Assembly: GCA_035388825.1 (NCBI GenBank)
Contig: DAOOQQ010000018.1
Coordinates: forward strand, 5,067 to 69,066
Origin: MWAR01 sp035388825
GTDB lineage: Bacteria; Muiribacteriota; Ozemobacteria; Ozemobacterales; Ozemobacteraceae
Length of the DNA stretch: 64,000 nucleotides
Reading direction: 5' to 3'
Positions 1-8,170 of this stretch are shown here, piece after piece (within the stretch, counting starts at the first letter, position 1; each line of letters begins with the position of its first letter). The notes under the pieces were generated by a model, which did not search any database, was not told where the DNA came from, and worked only from the letters and a program-made list of their open reading frames with translations. The position numbers were made by a program, and so were the translations under genes.

Positions 1-586
1 GATACCAGTCTCGATAGATCTGGGAATGGCAGGACGCGCAGGACTGGGATCCGGCGTATCCGCGGGCCTCGAAGCTGCGGGGGCGGTGGATGGCCCCACC
101 CCGGAGCACCTCGGCGGGATTCTCGTGACAACGTTTGCACAGTTCGCCTGCCGTATTGGGAAACGGCAGCAGATACGTGAGGAACAGGCCGCCCCGACTC
201 TTCTGCCGGTCCGCGGCCGTCCAGGGCTGCGAGGCAAGCGGGACCTGGTGGGGCGAGTGGCAGGTCAGGCAGCCGATCCGGCCGCCCGGCTCAAGGGCGA
301 GACCGCTCGATCCCGAGGCCGGAATGCCCATCGGATGGACGTTCGCAGCTTCCGCACCATGGCAGGAGACACACCAAGCGCCGGCATTCTCGGCGAGCAG
401 GGCCGGCGCCGTGGCGGCGGCGACATGGCAGACACCGCAGTTGGTGCGGGAGGCGGCGAGCTGGTGATCGAAGCCGGGACCAGCAAGACCGGCAATCGGC
501 ACCGACGCGATCAGCAGGGCCGCCAGAAGGCGCAGCCCCCACCGGTTCGTCGTCGTTCGCGGCATCGTCATCACGGCATCGGGCAT
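1..586 (-). CDS. Exported multihaem c-type cytochrome, C-terminus beyond the left edge
   Basis: Only the first 195 residues are inside the window. A hydrophobic signal segment (about residues 16-36) is followed by five CXXCH haem c attachment motifs: CGVCH, CVSCH, CLTCH, CKRCH and CASCH. This is the pattern of a periplasmic multihaem electron carrier or multihaem oxidoreductase subunit; the redox partner cannot be read. The ATG at 586 overlaps the stop codon of the upstream HAMP gene (TGATG), so translation is probably coupled. In-frame ATGs at 571 and 565 are alternatives. It is the last visible gene of a minus-strand run that also encodes two thioredoxin-like proteins and a foldase, which fits export and maturation of a haem protein. 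Confidence 0.85.
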   Translation of the reverse strand, partial: MPDAVMTMPRTTTNRWGLRLLAALLIASVPIAGLAGPGFDHQLAASRTNCGVCHVAAATAPALLAENAGAWCVSCHGAEAANVHPMGIPASGSSGLALEPGGRIGCLTCHSPHQVPLASQPWTAADRQKSRGGLFLTYLLPFPNTAGELCKRCHENPAEVLRGGAIHRPRSFEARGYAGSQSCASCHSQIYRDWY

Positions 587-1161
587 CAGGCGGGACGGGG
601 ATCGTCACCGGTCTTTGCCGGCTCATCCAGTCGCACGTCCCGCAGAGCCCCGTCGAGAGCTTCGGCAATCTGCACATCCGACACCCGAACGCCCATCGCA
701 AGCTGCTTTTGCAGAGAAGCCAACGGGGCGAACCGGCTGCGAAGCTTGTCTTGGAGCTCGTTCACGGAATCGCTCAGAAGCTGTCCCTCGTCGCCGCGCC
801 GGAGTTTCACCGGGGCGAGATCGAGCCTACCGGCTGCCAGATCTCGGAGACGGCCGGCGACCTTGAACATCGGGCCGACCAGCCGGTGCGTAAGGAGCAG
901 GGTCACGAACAGGAAGGCCAGAGAGACCAACAGGAACGAGAGGCCATTCGTCACGACGATGGCGGGCTTGAGGACCTCCCAGGTGGAACGCAGCCGGTTG
1001 TGCGCCGAGAAGAATCCCTCCTCGATCGACCGGGCCGTCAGCTTATACAGAAAAAATCCGTGCAGCAGGGAGCCGATCAGCATGATCAGCACGAGAAACA
1101 CGATCAGACGGACCTGATACGAGGGAAGAACCAGGTAGTGCGTGCGGGACACGGTGCTCAT
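586..1161 (-). CDS. Two-TM membrane protein with a HAMP domain and no output domain
   Basis: 191 residues. Two membrane segments (about residues 17-37 and 72-93) enclose a short extracytoplasmic loop, and a HAMP linker follows (about residues 90-145, starting at the LVGPMFKVAGRL stretch). HAMP domains normally relay signals to kinase, cyclase or chemotaxis domains, but here the protein ends soon after with a short charged tail. Its stop overlaps the start of the multihaem cytochrome, so the two are probably made together. A GGAG ribosome site lies before the ATG. It may anchor or sense the state of the cytochrome; this is inference from gene order only. Confidence 0.7.
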   Translation of the reverse strand: MSTVSRTHYLVLPSYQVRLIVFLVLIMLIGSLLHGFFLYKLTARSIEEGFFSAHNRLRSTWEVLKPAIVVTNGLSFLLVSLAFLFVTLLLTHRLVGPMFKVAGRLRDLAAGRLDLAPVKLRRGDEGQLLSDSVNELQDKLRSRFAPLASLQKQLAMGVRVSDVQIAEALDGALRDVRLDEPAKTGDDPRPA

Positions 1162-1191
1162 GACATACTCCTCGGTATATACGAGTCGCTT

Positions 1192-2133
1192 TCAGGGTTT
1201 CAGGGACGGATGGACGAACCAGGGCATCGTCGCCCGCATCGTCTGGGTGAATCGGTCGAGGGCGCGCTGTCGGTGCTCGGCCCGGCGCCGGCCGAGCCGG
1301 AGCCGGTCACCCTGGCCGGGAGGGGCGGCGGGCCTGGCCTCGACGAGGAAGAGATGCACGCCGTTTCCGTCGGAGAACGCCCGGGTGATCGAACCGACCG
1401 GCAGCTCCTCGAGCCGCTCATAGACACCGGGTGGCAGATCTTCGGGCCCGACCCAGCCCAGATCGCCGCCGGTGGCGGCATACGGTGACCGCGACCAGCT
1501 CGCGTTCAACGACGCGAATGCGCTCCCGCCGGTCGCGGCGGCCATCACCGCGGCCGCGGCATCCTCGCCGCCGGCCAGGATCGTGCGGAGGTGGAGTTTT
1601 GCCGGAGCCGTTTCCGACGCCGTCTCGCCGGCAACGGCGGGAGCATCGGTATCACCGAACGTCGCGGACTCGGCGTCGGCAGCCGCGATGATGCCGTCGC
1701 GAGTGCGCCGGGCCAGCTCCTCGAGCAGGAAAAGGGCCTTCGAGAGATCGACGGGGTCGGACGCGAGGGCGATCGCGCGATCGAACGCCACGACCCGGTC
1801 CTGGAAATCCTTCTGACGATCGAGGCCGAGCCGGCGGCCGGCTTCGGCCAGGAACAACGTCTCGAGCAGCTCAGCGGCGAACGCCGCATCGCCGATCGAG
1901 CCGGCTTTCGGCTCCGAGAGGCGTTTGAGGGCGATGAAATCCTCGCGCGTGACGGCGGTTCCGCCGACCTTCATGGCGAGATCCTCCCCGCCGAGCAGGG
2001 CATCGAGATCGACGTTGAGCATCGCCAACATCAGCAGGCCCGCACACAGAGCCAGCAACGCGACCGTCGCCCAGAGGCTCGTGCGCGAAATGCGGACGAA
2101 CGAGTCCGCGGCGTGTCCGGCGTCGCTCGTCAT
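1192..2133 (-). CDS. Membrane-anchored PpiC/SurA-type peptidyl-prolyl isomerase
   Basis: 313 residues. An N-terminal membrane anchor (about 20-40) precedes a SurA-like helical chaperone part and a C-terminal parvulin domain (about 180-285) recognisable by the stretch ATGGDLGWVGPEDLPPGVYE and the following GSITRAF and GVHLFLVE motifs. The family catalyses proline isomerisation and assists folding of exported proteins. The ATG overlaps the stop of the upstream thioredoxin-like gene (ATGA). Its position among redox proteins and a multihaem cytochrome suggests it helps fold those exported proteins. An insertion rich in Ala, Thr and Glu lies before the parvulin domain. Confidence 0.75.
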   Translation of the reverse strand: MTSDAGHAADSFVRISRTSLWATVALLALCAGLLMLAMLNVDLDALLGGEDLAMKVGGTAVTREDFIALKRLSEPKAGSIGDAAFAAELLETLFLAEAGRRLGLDRQKDFQDRVVAFDRAIALASDPVDLSKALFLLEELARRTRDGIIAAADAESATFGDTDAPAVAGETASETAPAKLHLRTILAGGEDAAAAVMAAATGGSAFASLNASWSRSPYAATGGDLGWVGPEDLPPGVYERLEELPVGSITRAFSDGNGVHLFLVEARPAAPPGQGDRLRLGRRRAEHRQRALDRFTQTMRATMPWFVHPSLKP

Positions 2134-3182
2134 GGCTGTGAGGAAGGCGAAGCCTGGAGAGGCAACGGAGCCGTCCCGAAAGAAGCGGGAACGCCCAGCT
2201 CGGATGGCGCCGTCGCGGGGATAGGCAGGGTCGGCGAGGCGGGGCGATGGCTCGCATAGCTCGCCAGATGCGAGGACGGAGTTGCCGTCACCCCGGGTCG
2301 GGGCGTGGATGCCGGCTCCTGGCTCGAGGCGACGGCCGAGCCGGAGTCGTTGGCCAGAGGCACCATCGCGAGTCCCGAGGTTGTCAGGAGAATCCCCGTC
2401 GAGGCCATGCCCGCGGCCGTTTCGGACGAGACGGCCGTCGGGGGAAGCTGAGGGGAAAGAAACACTTCCCCCGGCGCGAGGCCGGCGACCGGAATCGATG
2501 CCGTCGCGGCTGCCCGGGCATCGGCAACGGCCTGGGATCGCGCGTCACCCGGCACCGACGTTGCCGCCGGCGCGGCCGGGGGCGTCACCCCAGAAGATGC
2601 CGTCAGAGCAGCTTTCAGGGGGCCGAACAGGTCGTTCAGCTCGAACGGCCCTTCTCGGGAAAAGGTCACGATCCCGGTCGGATCGACGAGGAACACCGCC
2701 GGGGTCGGCCGGACGCCCCAGGCATCGGCCGCCTCGTAACTGGCAGAAGCGACGACCCGGTCAAGAACGACCTCGACGGTGAGATTGCGCTTGCGCAGAT
2801 AGTTCTCGAGCCCCGTCTTCAGCCTGTTCGTGTCGATCGAGACGAACACCGCCTCGACGGACTCCTTCGGCAGGGCCGCCACCTCCTCGGCAAGCATCGG
2901 CAACTCCTCGATGCAGACATGGCAGAAGAGCGACCAGAAGAAGACGAGCGTCCATTTCCCCTTCGCAGGGAACGTCCGCTCGCCGCCCGCGAGGCGTTCC
3001 AGGGTCAGCACCGGCGCCGGCGTTCCGGGCTGGGTGAAGGGGGCAGGCTCTGCCGACACCGGCGCGAACGGAGCCCAGGCGAAAACAACAATAGCAATAA
3101 TTATATATTTATAAAAATATTCAAAGCTTCGAACGGATGGCACCTTCAATTTCCGCCTCCATGGATGGATCGTAGCCGACAT
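2130..3182 (-). CDS. Exported thioredoxin-like (TlpA/ResA family) protein with a long Ala/Pro/Ser tail
   Basis: 350 residues. A signal or anchor segment (about 25-44) leads to a TlpA/AhpC-type thioredoxin fold with the redox motif CHVC at residues 87-90 (FFWSLFCHVCIEE) and the cis-Pro region RPTPAVFLVD. From about residue 195 the protein becomes a low-complexity tail rich in Ala, Pro, Ser and Thr, longer than usual for the family. The ATG at 3182 would overlap the neighbouring gene by 62 bases; a GTG at 3143 would reduce this to 23 bases, so the start is uncertain. Likely role: reduction of cysteines in periplasmic proteins such as apocytochromes. Confidence 0.75.
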   Translation of the reverse strand: MSATIHPWRRKLKVPSVRSFEYFYKYIIIAIVVFAWAPFAPVSAEPAPFTQPGTPAPVLTLERLAGGERTFPAKGKWTLVFFWSLFCHVCIEELPMLAEEVAALPKESVEAVFVSIDTNRLKTGLENYLRKRNLTVEVVLDRVVASASYEAADAWGVRPTPAVFLVDPTGIVTFSREGPFELNDLFGPLKAALTASSGVTPPAAPAATSVPGDARSQAVADARAAATASIPVAGLAPGEVFLSPQLPPTAVSSETAAGMASTGILLTTSGLAMVPLANDSGSAVASSQEPASTPRPGVTATPSSHLASYASHRPASPTLPIPATAPSELGVPASFGTAPLPLQASPSSQP

Positions 3183-3633
3183 GGCTGTACAGGACGTTTC
3201 CGCGCATATCCAGCAGGATGGTCTTGGGCAGCACGGTCACCTCATATGACCGGCTGAGCTGCATTCCGTCGTCGATGGCGATCAGATAAGGGATTTTCTG
3301 CGGGTATTTGCGCAGGAACTTCTGAACTTTCGCGAGGGGGTAGCCGGGCGGGTGGACGCCGATGACGGTGAGTTTGCCCCCCAGTTTCTCGTGCAGCCCG
3401 ATCACGAAGGGAATCTCCTCGATACAGGTGCCGCAGGTGATCGACCAGAAGACGAGCAGCAGCTTCTTGTCCGCCATGAGGCCGGAGAGTTTGAACTTCT
3501 GGCCGTTCAGGTTCGACAGCGTGACGCCGTCGAGCGAGCTGATCGTGCCGGGTTTCGATTCGGGCACGAACAGCCACAGCAGCGGCAGGGTGAGCAGCAC
3601 CACGCCGATCAGGAGCAGATGGTTTCTGTTCAT
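3121..3633 (-). CDS. Membrane-anchored TlpA/ResA-like thiol-disulfide oxidoreductase
   Basis: 170 residues counted from the ATG at 3633. A single N-terminal anchor (about 6-22) is followed by a thioredoxin fold with CGTC at residues 67-70 (FWSITCGTCIEE) and the cis-Pro region VTVLPKTILLD. ResA/TlpA proteins keep haem-binding cysteines of apocytochrome c reduced outside the membrane, which fits the CXXCH protein at the end of this operon. There is no Shine-Dalgarno sequence before the ATG, but a sigma70-like promoter ends 12 bases upstream, so the mRNA leader would be only about five bases. An upstream in-frame start (3696) gives an arginine-rich extension crossing the promoter and is rejected. 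Confidence 0.8.
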   Translation of the reverse strand: MNRNHLLLIGVVLLTLPLLWLFVPESKPGTISSLDGVTLSNLNGQKFKLSGLMADKKLLLVFWSITCGTCIEEIPFVIGLHEKLGGKLTVIGVHPPGYPLAKVQKFLRKYPQKIPYLIAIDDGMQLSRSYEVTVLPKTILLDMRGNVLYSHVGYDPSMEAEIEGAIRSKL

Positions 3634-3645
3634 GGCGGTAGGCTT

Positions 3646-3674
3646 ATGATACCCTCTCCGCGGCCGAACGGAAA
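3646..3674 (-). promoter_or_regulatory. Promoter of the thioredoxin/cytochrome operon
   Basis: On the minus strand TTTCCG and TATCAT are separated by 17 bases. The -10 hexamer ends 12 bases before the ATG at 3633, predicting a leader of about five bases. Confidence 0.45.
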
Positions 3675-3708
3675 GCCCCGTCACCCCACACACCACAACC
3701 GGGGAGTA

Positions 3709-3940
3709 TTCAACGGAGTATCTGGTATGTGGGTTTCGTCAAAAGAACCGATCCGCAGATAGCACAGATGACGCAGATGAAATCCTAAGCGTCTTCAACG
3801 ATGGAGGTTGCGTCGCATCCGGGAAACAAGGGGGGCCAGGCGTTCGTTCCTCTCTGGTTTTTCATCTGCGTTCATCTGCCCTCCATCTGCGGATGCGTTC
3901 TTGAATCCGAGGGAAATTTCAACGGAGTATCTCTGTGGTT
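3709..3940 (+). repeat. Dispersed inverted-end element, copy 1 (plus orientation)
   Basis: The 355-base gap between the divergent genes at 3633 and 3989 holds one copy of an element found three times in the window. The left arm (3751-3781) and right arm (3860-3894) are imperfect inverted repeats of about 32 bases, each built from three CGCAGATG-like units. The core of about 78 bases includes CCAGGCGTTCGTTCC near the right arm. Outside the arms, TATGTGGGTTTCGTC on the left and GAATCCGAGGGA on the right are shared with copy 2. A perfect 15-base direct repeat TTCAACGGAGTATCT flanks this copy (3709-3723 and 3918-3932). The right end points at the VanZ-like gene 95 bases away. I see no gene in this gap; small frames inside it are repeat translations. 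Confidence 0.85.
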
Positions 3941-3988
3941 CGTTCTCTTGCATCCTGAACATCTTCGTTTTTCTGGAAGGACGATGAT

Positions 3989-4396
3989 ATGAACCGTCGG
4001 CTGGTGTACCGGGTTTCATGGGGCCAGGCGGTGTTGATGACGGCGCTCTACTGCGGCGTCATTTTCTTCATCTCGTCGCGGCCGCGGCCGACCGAGGAGT
4101 TGCTGCTTCCGACGGGGCCGGTTCCGCATTTCATCGAGTATCTCGGCCTCGGCATCCTGGCCTGGTCGGTCTCGTGGCTGCGCCGGCCGCTTCCCGACCG
4201 GCGACGGCGAATCCTGGCGACGATCGGGTTCTGCGCCCTCTATGCGCTGAGCGACGAGATTCACCAAGCCTTCGTGCCGCTGCGATCGTGCGAAGCAGCC
4301 GACTGGGTGATCGACGTGGCGGGCTCGACGGCGGGCGCGCTCCTCATGGAGCGGCTGACCGCCCGGCGGGTGATCCGTTTGCGACGCGCCGCCTGA
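3989..4396 (+). CDS. VanZ-like membrane protein
   Basis: 135 residues with about four hydrophobic segments and the hallmark of the VanZ family in the last third, YALSDEIHQAFVPLR followed by DWVIDVAGS. VanZ of the vancomycin clusters raises teicoplanin resistance by an unknown mechanism; most homologues, like this one, are stand-alone membrane proteins of unknown role and there is no vancomycin-type cluster here. The gene follows copy 1 of the dispersed element and ends eight bases before the convergent RDD gene. Confidence 0.8.
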   Translation: MNRRLVYRVSWGQAVLMTALYCGVIFFISSRPRPTEELLLPTGPVPHFIEYLGLGILAWSVSWLRRPLPDRRRRILATIGFCALYALSDEIHQAFVPLRSCEAADWVIDVAGSTAGALLMERLTARRVIRLRRAA

Positions 4397-4404
4397 GGAC
4401 GGCT

Positions 4405-4920
4405 CTACTCCATCAGAACGACGGTGTTCGCCTGTTTGTCGCCCCAGCGCCGGCCCTCGGGATCCTTCGTCATCATGAAGATCTCGAACCCGAACGCGAT
4501 CAGCACGAGCAGGAAGCCGCCCAAACCGACGACGTAGATCAGAATCGACCGGATGAAATCGATCGGGATGAGCCGCATCAGCAGCACTCCGATCATCCAG
4601 AAGTAGGGAACCGCGAAGACGAGATTGCGCCGGATCGACTGCTCGGCCGTGATCGGGTCGGATTTGTTCCCGTTCCAGACCCGGATCGCCATGACCTTCT
4701 TGCCCGGAGACTGGCGGTCGAGCACGTCGGCGATGCGGTACGGGGAATCCTTCATCAGCATGACGAAGCCGAAGAATGCCATGACGAGAATGGTCAGCAG
4801 GTTGATGATGATCGCCGGAAGCGGCAGCAGCGCGAGCGGCAGCAACACGAACAGGCTGGCGGCACCGACGCAGACGATATCGACGAAGGCCGCCATCAGG
4901 CGTTTCTTGAAGGTTTCCAT
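4405..4920 (-). CDS. RDD family membrane protein
   Basis: 171 residues. Several membrane segments frame the characteristic pattern in which an arginine and aspartates sit in the first helix region (KRLMAAFVDIV) and the central DRQSPGKKVMAIRVW motif occurs, as in RDD proteins. Members are proposed to be small transporters, some with ion antiport activity, but the substrate here is unknown. An AAGGAG site precedes the ATG and a good promoter (4986-5014) lies upstream. Confidence 0.75.
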   Translation of the reverse strand: METFKKRLMAAFVDIVCVGAASLFVLLPLALLPLPAIIINLLTILVMAFFGFVMLMKDSPYRIADVLDRQSPGKKVMAIRVWNGNKSDPITAEQSIRRNLVFAVPYFWMIGVLLMRLIPIDFIRSILIYVVGLGGFLLVLIAFGFEIFMMTKDPEGRRWGDKQANTVVLME

Positions 4921-4985
4921 GCGGGTTGCTCCTTCTGCTCGCGGAGTGTATGCTGCCGGCCCATGGGATTCGACGGCACCCCGAG

Positions 4986-5014
4986 AATGTATGCACCTGT
5001 TCCCCCCTTGTCAA
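4986..5014 (-). promoter_or_regulatory. Sigma70-type promoter of the RDD gene
   Basis: Minus-strand TTGACA (perfect -35) and TACATT are separated by 17 bases; the predicted start of transcription is about 60 bases before the RDD gene. Confidence 0.6.
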
Positions 5015-5086
5015 GGATCTCGCACGACGAACGTCCCGCCATCTCCTCCGTGATGCTCAGCCCGTCATCCGCGCAAGGAGGCCGCC

Positions 5087-5578
5087 ATGCTCCTGGGAAT
5101 CCTCTCTGACACGCATCTGGACACGCCCGGCATCGGCGGCCTGCCCGACTGGGTCGTCAGCGCCTTCTCCGGCGTCGATCTGATCCTGCACGCCGGCGAC
5201 ATCGAGACCGACGGCGTCCTTCTGGAGCTGGAAGGCATCGCCCCCGTCCGGGCCGTGCGCGGGAACTGCGACTTCGACCTTCCCGGACTGCCTACCATCC
5301 GCACCGTGCCGATTCCCGACTACGGCGTCATCCTGTTGGCGCACAAACTCGAGGATGCGATGCGAAGCGGCCTGCTGGGCGGCTCCGTCCGTGTCCGGGG
5401 CATCGTTCATGGCCACACCCACCGGGCCGAGTTCCGGAACACGCTCTCCCCCTGGGTGCTGAACCCCGGCAGCCCGCTCAAGCCGCGAGGCGGGGCGGCG
5501 AGTGTCGCGCTCCTGCGCATCGAGGGCGAACACCTCGAAGCGGCATTCAGGTTTCGGCCCGGATCGGCCGATGAGTAG
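5087..5578 (+). CDS. YfcE/MJ0936-type metallophosphoesterase
   Basis: 163 residues, close to the usual family length. The metal-binding motifs of a calcineurin-like phosphoesterase are in order: SDTHLD (residues 7-12), HAGDIE, GNCDFD and HGHTHRAEF, ending with the family phrase NPGSPLKPRGG. Such enzymes are Mn-dependent phosphodiesterases acting in vitro on model phosphodiesters; the physiological substrate is not known. AAGGAGG precedes the ATG. It lies 33 bases before the peptide-binding protein gene on the same strand and may be co-transcribed with that operon. Confidence 0.85.
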   Translation: MLLGILSDTHLDTPGIGGLPDWVVSAFSGVDLILHAGDIETDGVLLELEGIAPVRAVRGNCDFDLPGLPTIRTVPIPDYGVILLAHKLEDAMRSGLLGGSVRVRGIVHGHTHRAEFRNTLSPWVLNPGSPLKPRGGAASVALLRIEGEHLEAAFRFRPGSADE

Positions 5579-5611
5579 GTGAGAACTCCACCGAAAGAGA
5601 AGGGCAATTCC

Positions 5612-7210
5612 ATGAAACGTCTGCTGCTTTCCGCGGTTGCAGTCAGCCTGGTGCTGGCCGTCGTCGGCATTCTCACCAGCCACCCCGGCGACACCTCGAC
5701 GAGCGTCACCGGGGGCACGTTCCGCGCCTACCTGACGAGCGATCCGGGCAACCTCGACCCGGCCCGCGGCGTCGACGTCAACGAAAGCAGCGTCCAGGCC
5801 AAGATCTACAGCGGCCTCGTGCGGTATGACGAGAACATGAAGCTGGTCGGCGATCTGGCCGAGTCCTGGGAAGCACAGAGCGACGGCCTTGCCTTCGTCT
5901 TCAAGCTGCGGCCCGGCGTGAAGTTCCACAACGGCCAGGCGTTCTCGTCGGCAGACGTGGTCTACAGCTTCGAGCGGCTGCTCGACCCGACCACGAAGTC
6001 GCCCCGCACCTGGGTTCTGGAAAAGGTCGTCGGCGCGAAAGAGCGCCTGCAGGGTCTCGCGAGCAGCGTCGCCGGCATCTCGGCCCCCGACCCGATGACC
6101 GTGAAGATCACGCTCACCGAGCCGTTCGCCCCCTTCCTCAGTCTTCTTTCGATGCCCTCCTGCTACATCCTGCCGTTCGGCTCCGCCTCGGATATCGATG
6201 CGAAGCGGTTCTTCGAAAAGCCCGCCGGCACCGGCCCCTACCAGATGGTCGGCCGCGAGCGCGACAGTTACGTGCGCCTGGCCGCGTTCCCCGAGTATTT
6301 CGGCCAGAAGCCCCAGGTCGGCGTGCTCGAGCTGCGCATCATCCCCGAGAGTCTGAAAGCCGAGATGGAGTTCGAGAGCGGCAATCTCGACCTGCTTCAG
6401 CTCCACCCCTCGAACTACGCGCGGTTCGCCGGCCGATCCGAGTTCGACGGCCGCATCCACGACGTTCCCGCGATGAGCGTCTTCTACGTCGGCTTCAACA
6501 ACCTCAAGCCCCCGTTCGACGACGTGCGCGTGCGGCGCGCCCTGAACATGATGATCGACCGCGGGGCCATCATCAAGGCCGTCCTGCAGGGAAGGGGCGT
6601 TCCGGCGCGCGGCAGCATTCCGCCCGGCATCTCGGGCTGGTCCGAGGCGCTTCCCGGCTACACCTACGATCCGAAGACGGCTTTGGCGCTGCTCGAAGAG
6701 GCCGGCTACACGCGCAAAAAGCCGCTGACGTTCGATCTGTTCCAGAAGTCGTCCCAGGCCGCGTTCGAGATCACCCGGCTGCTCCAGGGCGAGCTGAAGA
6801 AGCACGGCGTCGTGGTGAACCTGCGGCCGATGGAGTGGAGCGCCCTGAAAGACGCGATCGACAAGGGCGAGGCTCCGTCCTTCTACCTGAGCTGGTTCGG
6901 CGATTATCCGGACGGCGAAAACTTCCTGACCCCGCTGTTCCATTCGAAGAACTGGGGCTCGGGCGGCAACCGCGCCCGGTACAAGAACGAAAACGTCGAT
7001 GCGATGCTGACCTCCGCGATGCGCATCCAGGACCCCGAGAAGCGCGCGGCGGCGTATGCCGAGATCAACCGCATCATCGTCGACGAGGCCCCGTGGCTGT
7101 ATCTGTGGTATGCGAACGAAAGCTACGTGCTGGGGCCGCAGGTCGAGAAGATGACCTTCTCGCCGCTGTTCTCGGTCGACAAGGGCCTCACGATGAAGCT
7201 GTGCAGGTGA
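5612..7210 (+). CDS. Peptide/nickel-type ABC transporter substrate-binding protein (SBP family 5)
   Basis: 532 residues. A Sec signal (MKRLLLSAVAVSLVLAVVG) without a lipobox cysteine is followed by the family 5 binding fold, with GGTFRAYLTSDPGNLDP at the start of the mature part and the family signature FKLRPGVKFHNGQAFSSADV further on. AAGGG lies before the ATG at 5612; the frame opens earlier, at 5579, but that start lacks a ribosome site. The next two genes are the matching permeases. Ligands of this family are oligopeptides, nickel complexes, glutathione or murein peptides; the C26 peptidase at the end of the operon favours a gamma-glutamyl peptide, which is inference. Confidence 0.9.
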   Translation: MKRLLLSAVAVSLVLAVVGILTSHPGDTSTSVTGGTFRAYLTSDPGNLDPARGVDVNESSVQAKIYSGLVRYDENMKLVGDLAESWEAQSDGLAFVFKLRPGVKFHNGQAFSSADVVYSFERLLDPTTKSPRTWVLEKVVGAKERLQGLASSVAGISAPDPMTVKITLTEPFAPFLSLLSMPSCYILPFGSASDIDAKRFFEKPAGTGPYQMVGRERDSYVRLAAFPEYFGQKPQVGVLELRIIPESLKAEMEFESGNLDLLQLHPSNYARFAGRSEFDGRIHDVPAMSVFYVGFNNLKPPFDDVRVRRALNMMIDRGAIIKAVLQGRGVPARGSIPPGISGWSEALPGYTYDPKTALALLEEAGYTRKKPLTFDLFQKSSQAAFEITRLLQGELKKHGVVVNLRPMEWSALKDAIDKGEAPSFYLSWFGDYPDGENFLTPLFHSKNWGSGGNRARYKNENVDAMLTSAMRIQDPEKRAAAYAEINRIIVDEAPWLYLWYANESYVLGPQVEKMTFSPLFSVDKGLTMKLCR

Positions 7211-7222
7211 CCTGAACCCGGT

Positions 7223-8170
7223 ATGCTCGAATACACGCTGCGACGGCTGGTCGGCACGATCCCGGTCATTCTCGGGATTCTGCTGATCGCGTTCGTCGTG
7301 TTGTATCTGGTGCCGGGCGACCCGGCCGCCACGCTCGCCGGCCCGCGCGCCTCTCCCGAGGACATCGCGCGCATCGCCCGCGAAATGGGGCTGGACCGGC
7401 CGCTCTCGGAGCGGTTCGTCACCTACCTGGGCCGCATGGTGCGCGGCGATCTGGGCACCTCGGTCGTCACCGAACGGCCCGTGCTCACCTCGATCCTCGA
7501 AAAGTTCCCCTACACGCTGAAACTGGCCGTCATCGCGATGGTCTTCTCGGTGCTGATCGGCCTCGCGGCCGGCATCTTCAGCGCCATCCACCGCGGCAGT
7601 CTCATCGACCGAGCCACCACGCTGTGCGCCGTGACCGGCATCAGCGTGCCGGTGTTCCTGTCAGGCCTGATCCTGCTGTATGTGCTGGCCGGCAAACTGC
7701 GCTGGTTCCCCACCTCGGCGTTCGGGGCCGAACAGTCGCTCTGGCCGCTGGTGCTGCCGGCCTTCACCCTCGGCATCCGGTCGGGGGCGTTTCTGGCCCG
7801 CATCGTGCGCAGCAGCCTGGTCGAGGTGCTGAACCAGGATTACATCCGGACGGCGCGGGCGAAAGGGCTTTCCCCGAGCCGCATCCTGCTCCGGCACGCG
7901 CTGACGAATGCGCTGATTCCGATCATCACGGTCGTTGCGCTGGATTTCTCGAGCTTTCTGAACGGGTCGGTCATCGTCGAGACGATCTTCGAGGTGCCTG
8001 GGCTCGGCCGGTTCGCGATGGATGCGATTCTCAAGCGGGACTACCCGGTCATCCAGGGCATCGTGCTGTTCGCCGCGCTGATCTTCGTCTTCGTGAACCT
8101 GGTGATCGATCTGCTCTACGCCTGGATCAACCCGAAGATCCGTGAAGAGATGATGGGAGGCGCGGCATGA
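7223..8170 (+). CDS. DppB/OppB-like ABC transporter permease
   Basis: 315 residues with six membrane segments. The N-terminal signature (TLRRLVGTIPVILGILLIAF) and the cytoplasmic EAA loop (DYIRTARAKGLSPSRILLRH) that docks the ATPase are clear, with the typical VIVETIFEVPGLGRF stretch after it. It forms the membrane channel with the next gene, whose ATG lies inside its stop codon region (ATGA). No ATPase gene (DppD/DppF) is present in this window. Confidence 0.92.
   Translation: MLEYTLRRLVGTIPVILGILLIAFVVLYLVPGDPAATLAGPRASPEDIARIAREMGLDRPLSERFVTYLGRMVRGDLGTSVVTERPVLTSILEKFPYTLKLAVIAMVFSVLIGLAAGIFSAIHRGSLIDRATTLCAVTGISVPVFLSGLILLYVLAGKLRWFPTSAFGAEQSLWPLVLPAFTLGIRSGAFLARIVRSSLVEVLNQDYIRTARAKGLSPSRILLRHALTNALIPIITVVALDFSSFLNGSVIVETIFEVPGLGRFAMDAILKRDYPVIQGIVLFAALIFVFVNLVIDLLYAWINPKIREEMMGGAA

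Noticed and set aside
26..1117. 363-residue plus-strand frame across the first two genes
   Set aside because: The minus strand carries five in-frame CXXCH motifs and a HAMP domain; this frame is arginine-rich shadow sequence.
3860..3894. CATCTGC tandem units as a CRISPR array
   Set aside because: Units are 8-10 bases and imperfect, with no 25-40 base repeat-spacer pattern and no cas genes.
3801..3992. Small frames giving ICVHLPSICG peptides (also at 9854-10093)
   Set aside because: They are translations of the dispersed element and the same peptide recurs at two sites; there is no ribosome site of note.
5057..7591. 844-residue minus-strand frame over the peptide-binding protein
   Set aside because: Rich in Arg, Gly, Asp and His with no motif; the plus strand has a well-recognised binding protein and strong ribosome site.
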